This document shows positions 5,325-6,612 of a stretch of DNA of 6,612 nt, piece after piece (the first letter of the stretch is position 1; every line of letters starts with the position of its first letter). The DNA comes from Omnitrophica bacterium GWA2_52_8. Its GTDB lineage: Bacteria; Omnitrophota; Omnitrophia; Omnitrophales; Aquincolibacteriaceae. The position numbers and the translations under genes were made by a program. Under the pieces are notes generated by a model that was given only the letters and a program-made list of their open reading frames with translations, did no database searches and was not told where the DNA came from. The DNA lies in contig MHFC01000130.1 of NCBI GenBank assembly GCA_001804025.1, positions 14,651 to 21,262 of the forward strand. Direction: 5' to 3'.

Positions 5325-5354
5325 CTTCGTTTTAGAAGGAAATTCCGGAATTTT

Positions 5355-5387
5355 TAAAAAGTCCCCGGCGGCTACAAAAGCCGGCCG
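5355..5387 (-). terminator. Weak possible terminator at the end of the CBS gene
   Basis: The minus strand can pair CCGGC with GCCGG across the CBS stop codon, about 10 nt loop, followed after GGAC by TTTTT. The T-tract is separated from the stem by several bases and the stem overlaps the coding end, so this may not terminate efficiently. Confidence 0.3.
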
Positions 5388-5791
5388 AGGTATTTCAGCA
5401 CGTCGATTTCCGTGATGATTCCGATCACATGCCGGTCCGCGTCAACGATCGGGATGCAGCCGTATTTGCGGGCGGCCATAATCTTGATCGCTTCTGAAAG
5501 TCTTTCATCCGGCCCCATAAAAAAAGGATCGTGCGCCATCACCCGGGCAAGAATAAATTTGTTCAGTTGTTCGGGGTCGTAAAAATAGCCGTCATCTGTC
5601 ATACGGGGAGAATAAACGCGGTAGAGATCGCGTTGTGTGACAAGACCTATCAGACAATCCTGATGATCCACCACGGGAAGATGGCGGATGCCCTTACGCT
5701 CGAATTTTTCGGCCACGCGGCTGAAGGAATCGTCGCTGCGGATGGTTTCAACCGGCGATGTCATGATCTGCTTGAGCGCAACATTAAACAT
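5372..5791 (-). CDS. CBS-domain pair protein
   Basis: The product is 139 aa and consists of little more than two CBS domains, a Bateman module. CBS1 is about residues 9-60: IMTSPVETIRSDDSFSRVAE, then GIRHLPVVD and LIGLVTQRDLYRVY. CBS2 is about 84-137: VMAHDPFFMGPDERLSEAI, then YGCIPIVD and VIGIITEIDVLKYL. About 20 residues with the acidic-aromatic stretch DDGYFYDPEQLNKF join them. Such modules bind adenine nucleotides or S-adenosylmethionine and report energy state to a partner, in the cytoplasm. No effector domain is attached, so the partner is unknown. AcuB-like proteins are the nearest type. The frame is open back to 5926, but that would cross the terminator at 5814-5849. The ATG at 5791 has a perfect AAGGAGG 6 nt upstream and is the better start. 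Confidence 0.87.
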   Translation of the reverse strand: MFNVALKQIMTSPVETIRSDDSFSRVAEKFERKGIRHLPVVDHQDCLIGLVTQRDLYRVYSPRMTDDGYFYDPEQLNKFILARVMAHDPFFMGPDERLSEAIKIMAARKYGCIPIVDADRHVIGIITEIDVLKYLGRLL

Positions 5792-5797
5792 CACAGC

Positions 5798-5804
5798 CCT
5801 CCTT
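5798..5804 (-). promoter_or_regulatory. Strong SD that sets the CBS gene start
   Basis: Minus-strand AAGGAGG, 6 nt before the ATG at 5791 and 9 nt after the T-tract of the preceding terminator. It rules out the 45-residue N-terminal extension. Confidence 0.85.
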
Positions 5805-5813
5805 CCTGCGGAT

Positions 5814-5849
5814 AAAAAAGGCCGGGCGTCTTTTGGAGGACACCCGGCC
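5814..5849 (-). terminator. Strong intrinsic terminator between the 105-aa gene and the CBS gene
   Basis: An 11-bp stem GGCCGGGTGTC/GACGCCCGGCC (5849-5839 with 5830-5820, one G-U wobble) with an 8-nt loop, then TTTTTT (5819-5814) on the minus strand. It lies 34 nt after the stop at 5884. Confidence 0.9.
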
Positions 5850-5883
5850 CTTTTGAAATTCAAAATCCAAATACTCTTACAGG

Positions 5884-6201
5884 TTACCCTTTGTCGCGGA
5901 AACGGCGCAGCGTCAAAATATCCCACGTCGTGTTCGTGACCGTCTTCACGCCTTTGACCGACTCATCCCTTACCCGGCGTACAGGATCGAGCACAGGATG
6001 CATGGGATCCGTGACAACGCGATAACCCCGGTCAATCCCCCGGTTGGTGACGTCCAGGATTCGGCCCGTATCTTCGATTGGTCTCAGATCCGAGTTCATC
6101 CGGTCTTCGATAAATCCGTCGACCGTTGCGCTCATTCCGCAGAATCCAGGCACGGCCCCAACCATCATGAGGACCGCCATCAAACATGCAATTTTCTTCA
6201 T
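5884..6201 (-). CDS. Small exported protein of unknown function
   Basis: The product is 105 aa and is not recognised. Residues 1-25 form a signal peptide: MKK, hydrophobic ACLMAVLMMVGAVPGF, then CGMSA. Cys21 is preceded by Gly-Phe, so it is not a lipobox and type I cleavage near MSA is likely. The mature part is highly charged, with alternating acidic and basic residues (DRMNSDLRPIEDTGRILD, DPVRRVRDESVKG) and a C-terminal TWDILTLRRFRDKG. It has no membrane segment. It should end up in the periplasm or be secreted. A textbook SD, AGGAGGT (6213-6207), lies 5 nt before the ATG, and a 7-bp hairpin sits 2 nt above the SD. A strong terminator follows, so the gene may be monocistronic with partial read-through into the CBS gene. 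Confidence 0.75.
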   Translation of the reverse strand: MKKIACLMAVLMMVGAVPGFCGMSATVDGFIEDRMNSDLRPIEDTGRILDVTNRGIDRGYRVVTDPMHPVLDPVRRVRDESVKGVKTVTNTTWDILTLRRFRDKG

Positions 6202-6215
6202 ATGTGACCTCCTTC

Positions 6216-6233
6216 GGAGCCGGCGACGGCTCC
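6216..6233 (-). promoter_or_regulatory. Hairpin directly above the SD of the 105-aa exported protein gene
   Basis: GGAGCCG/CGGCTCC (6216-6222 with 6227-6233), a perfect 7-bp stem with a 4-nt loop, 2 nt upstream of the SD on the transcript. It could stabilise the mRNA or modulate ribosome access. Confidence 0.55.
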
Positions 6234-6258
6234 ACCCCCCGAACGATAATGCCTTCGA

Positions 6259-6301
6259 TAACGGACCGGGTTTAACCCGATACCCAAGTAACGTCCGATA
6301 A
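6259..6301. promoter_or_regulatory. Structured leader or operator region
   Basis: CGGGTT-T-AACCCG (6267-6279) is a 6-bp-arm palindrome nested in a wider inverted repeat (CGGAC 6262-6266 with GTCCG 6293-6297, 7 of 8 when extended by the flanking TA). The hexamer CGATAA occurs three times nearby (6244, 6256, 6296). No clear promoter hexamers were found. It may be part of the 5' leader of the exported-protein gene or a regulator site. Confidence 0.35.
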
Positions 6302-6469
6302 TCCTAAAACAAAGTGTACCTGACCAAAAGCTGAAATGCCATGGCTGAAGTGCAGGCTAATGACATCACAACTCATTTTGGTGTATTAAGTTATGGCTAT
6401 ACTGTGGAATGACTGTTTTTGTTATAGCGCCAAGTCAACCTTGTTTTGACGGGTACGCGGCACTATGAC

Positions 6470-6500
6470 CGCTTGAAATGGCAACACTCAATTTCAAGCG
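6470..6500. repeat. Perfect 10-bp inverted repeat (hairpin)
   Basis: CGCTTGAAAT (6470-6479) and ATTTCAAGCG (6491-6500), 11-nt loop. Two smaller stems lie just before it: GTCAA/TTGAC (6434-6450), and GCGG/CCGC (6457-6472), which shares bases with it. Confidence 0.7.
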
Positions 6501-6516
6501 TTAAGGCGCATTAGTC

Positions 6517-6555
6517 CGGTTGTCTCATCGATTAGGTGAATCGATGAGACAACCG
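6517..6555. repeat. Perfect 17-bp inverted repeat (hairpin)
   Basis: CGGTTGTCTCATCGATT (6517-6533) is the exact reverse complement of 6539-6555, with the 5-nt loop AGGTG. No T-tract follows on either strand. Confidence 0.8.
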
Positions 6556-6583
6556 CTTTGGACGCATGGGGTTGCATCCAAAG
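6556..6583. repeat. 11-bp inverted repeat (hairpin)
   Basis: CTTTGGACGCA (6556-6566) with TGCATCCAAAG (6573-6583), 6-nt loop. The single mismatch is C-A in plus-strand RNA but a G-U wobble in minus-strand RNA, which would favour a minus-strand transcript. Confidence 0.7.
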
Positions 6584-6585
6584 TT

Positions 6586-6612
6586 TTGCGCCCGTGTTTT
6601 AACAGGGCGCAA
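6586..6612. repeat. Hairpin at the right edge of the window
   Basis: TTGCGCCC/GGGCGCAA (6586-6593 with 6605-6612) plus inner TGTT/AACA with one bulged G at 6594, which is 12 paired bases. It reaches the last base of the window and may continue. The preceding stretch 6302-6430 holds no gene that I can support. Confidence 0.7.

Noticed and set aside
5792..5926. A 45-residue N-terminal extension of the CBS protein
   Set aside because: It overlaps the end of the 105-aa gene and translates the terminator hairpin. AAGGAGG before 5791 marks the real start.

Overview
The window is a chromosomal segment of a Gram-negative-type (diderm) bacterium of intermediate GC content. Every supported gene lies on the minus strand and reads right to left. 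A lineage such as Candidatus Omnitrophota is plausible. That is only an inference, from the mix of a coiled-coil lipoprotein with one peptidoglycan-binding domain, a SpoIID/LytB protein, short secreted proteins of unknown function and dispersed palindromic repeats. No marker gene here settles it.

Left edge (1-930): the first 149 codons of a type I-E CRISPR-associated Cas3 run off the window. They carry the HD nuclease motifs, so the rest of a CRISPR-Cas locus probably lies to the left. Upstream of cas3 is about 480 bp without a gene. It holds a near-consensus sigma70 promoter pointing at cas3, three successive hairpins ending in an intrinsic terminator, and then a perfect 15-bp dyad. This looks like either an attenuator leader or a separate small RNA gene of about 130 nt.

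Cell-wall pair (931-2930): a PG_binding_1 lipoprotein with its own promoter and terminator is followed by a SpoIID/LytB-type lytic transglycosylase homologue. Both should act on peptidoglycan in the periplasm. One probably binds glycan and the other cleaves it.

Housekeeping pair (3056-4550): a HAD phosphatase of the phosphoglycolate phosphatase type is followed 9 nt later by a TrmI-type tRNA m1A58 methyltransferase, as a two-gene operon. The HAD gene seems to be transcribed from a promoter so close to its ATG that the mRNA would be leaderless.

Repeat island (4599-4914): about 316 bp of nested palindromes bounded by an imperfect terminal inverted repeat, placed directly behind the stop codon of a secreted protein gene. 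It looks like a non-autonomous, MITE-like element.

Secreted and CBS genes (4917-6201): a 130-aa secreted protein of unknown function, a 139-aa protein of two CBS domains, and a 105-aa secreted protein of unknown function. A strong terminator sits between the last two and leaves almost no room for a separate CBS promoter.

Right edge (6202-6612): no gene is visible. There is a structured leader in front of the 105-aa gene, then a dense row of distinct hairpins, including a perfect 17-bp stem, running to the end of the window. Its function is unknown.
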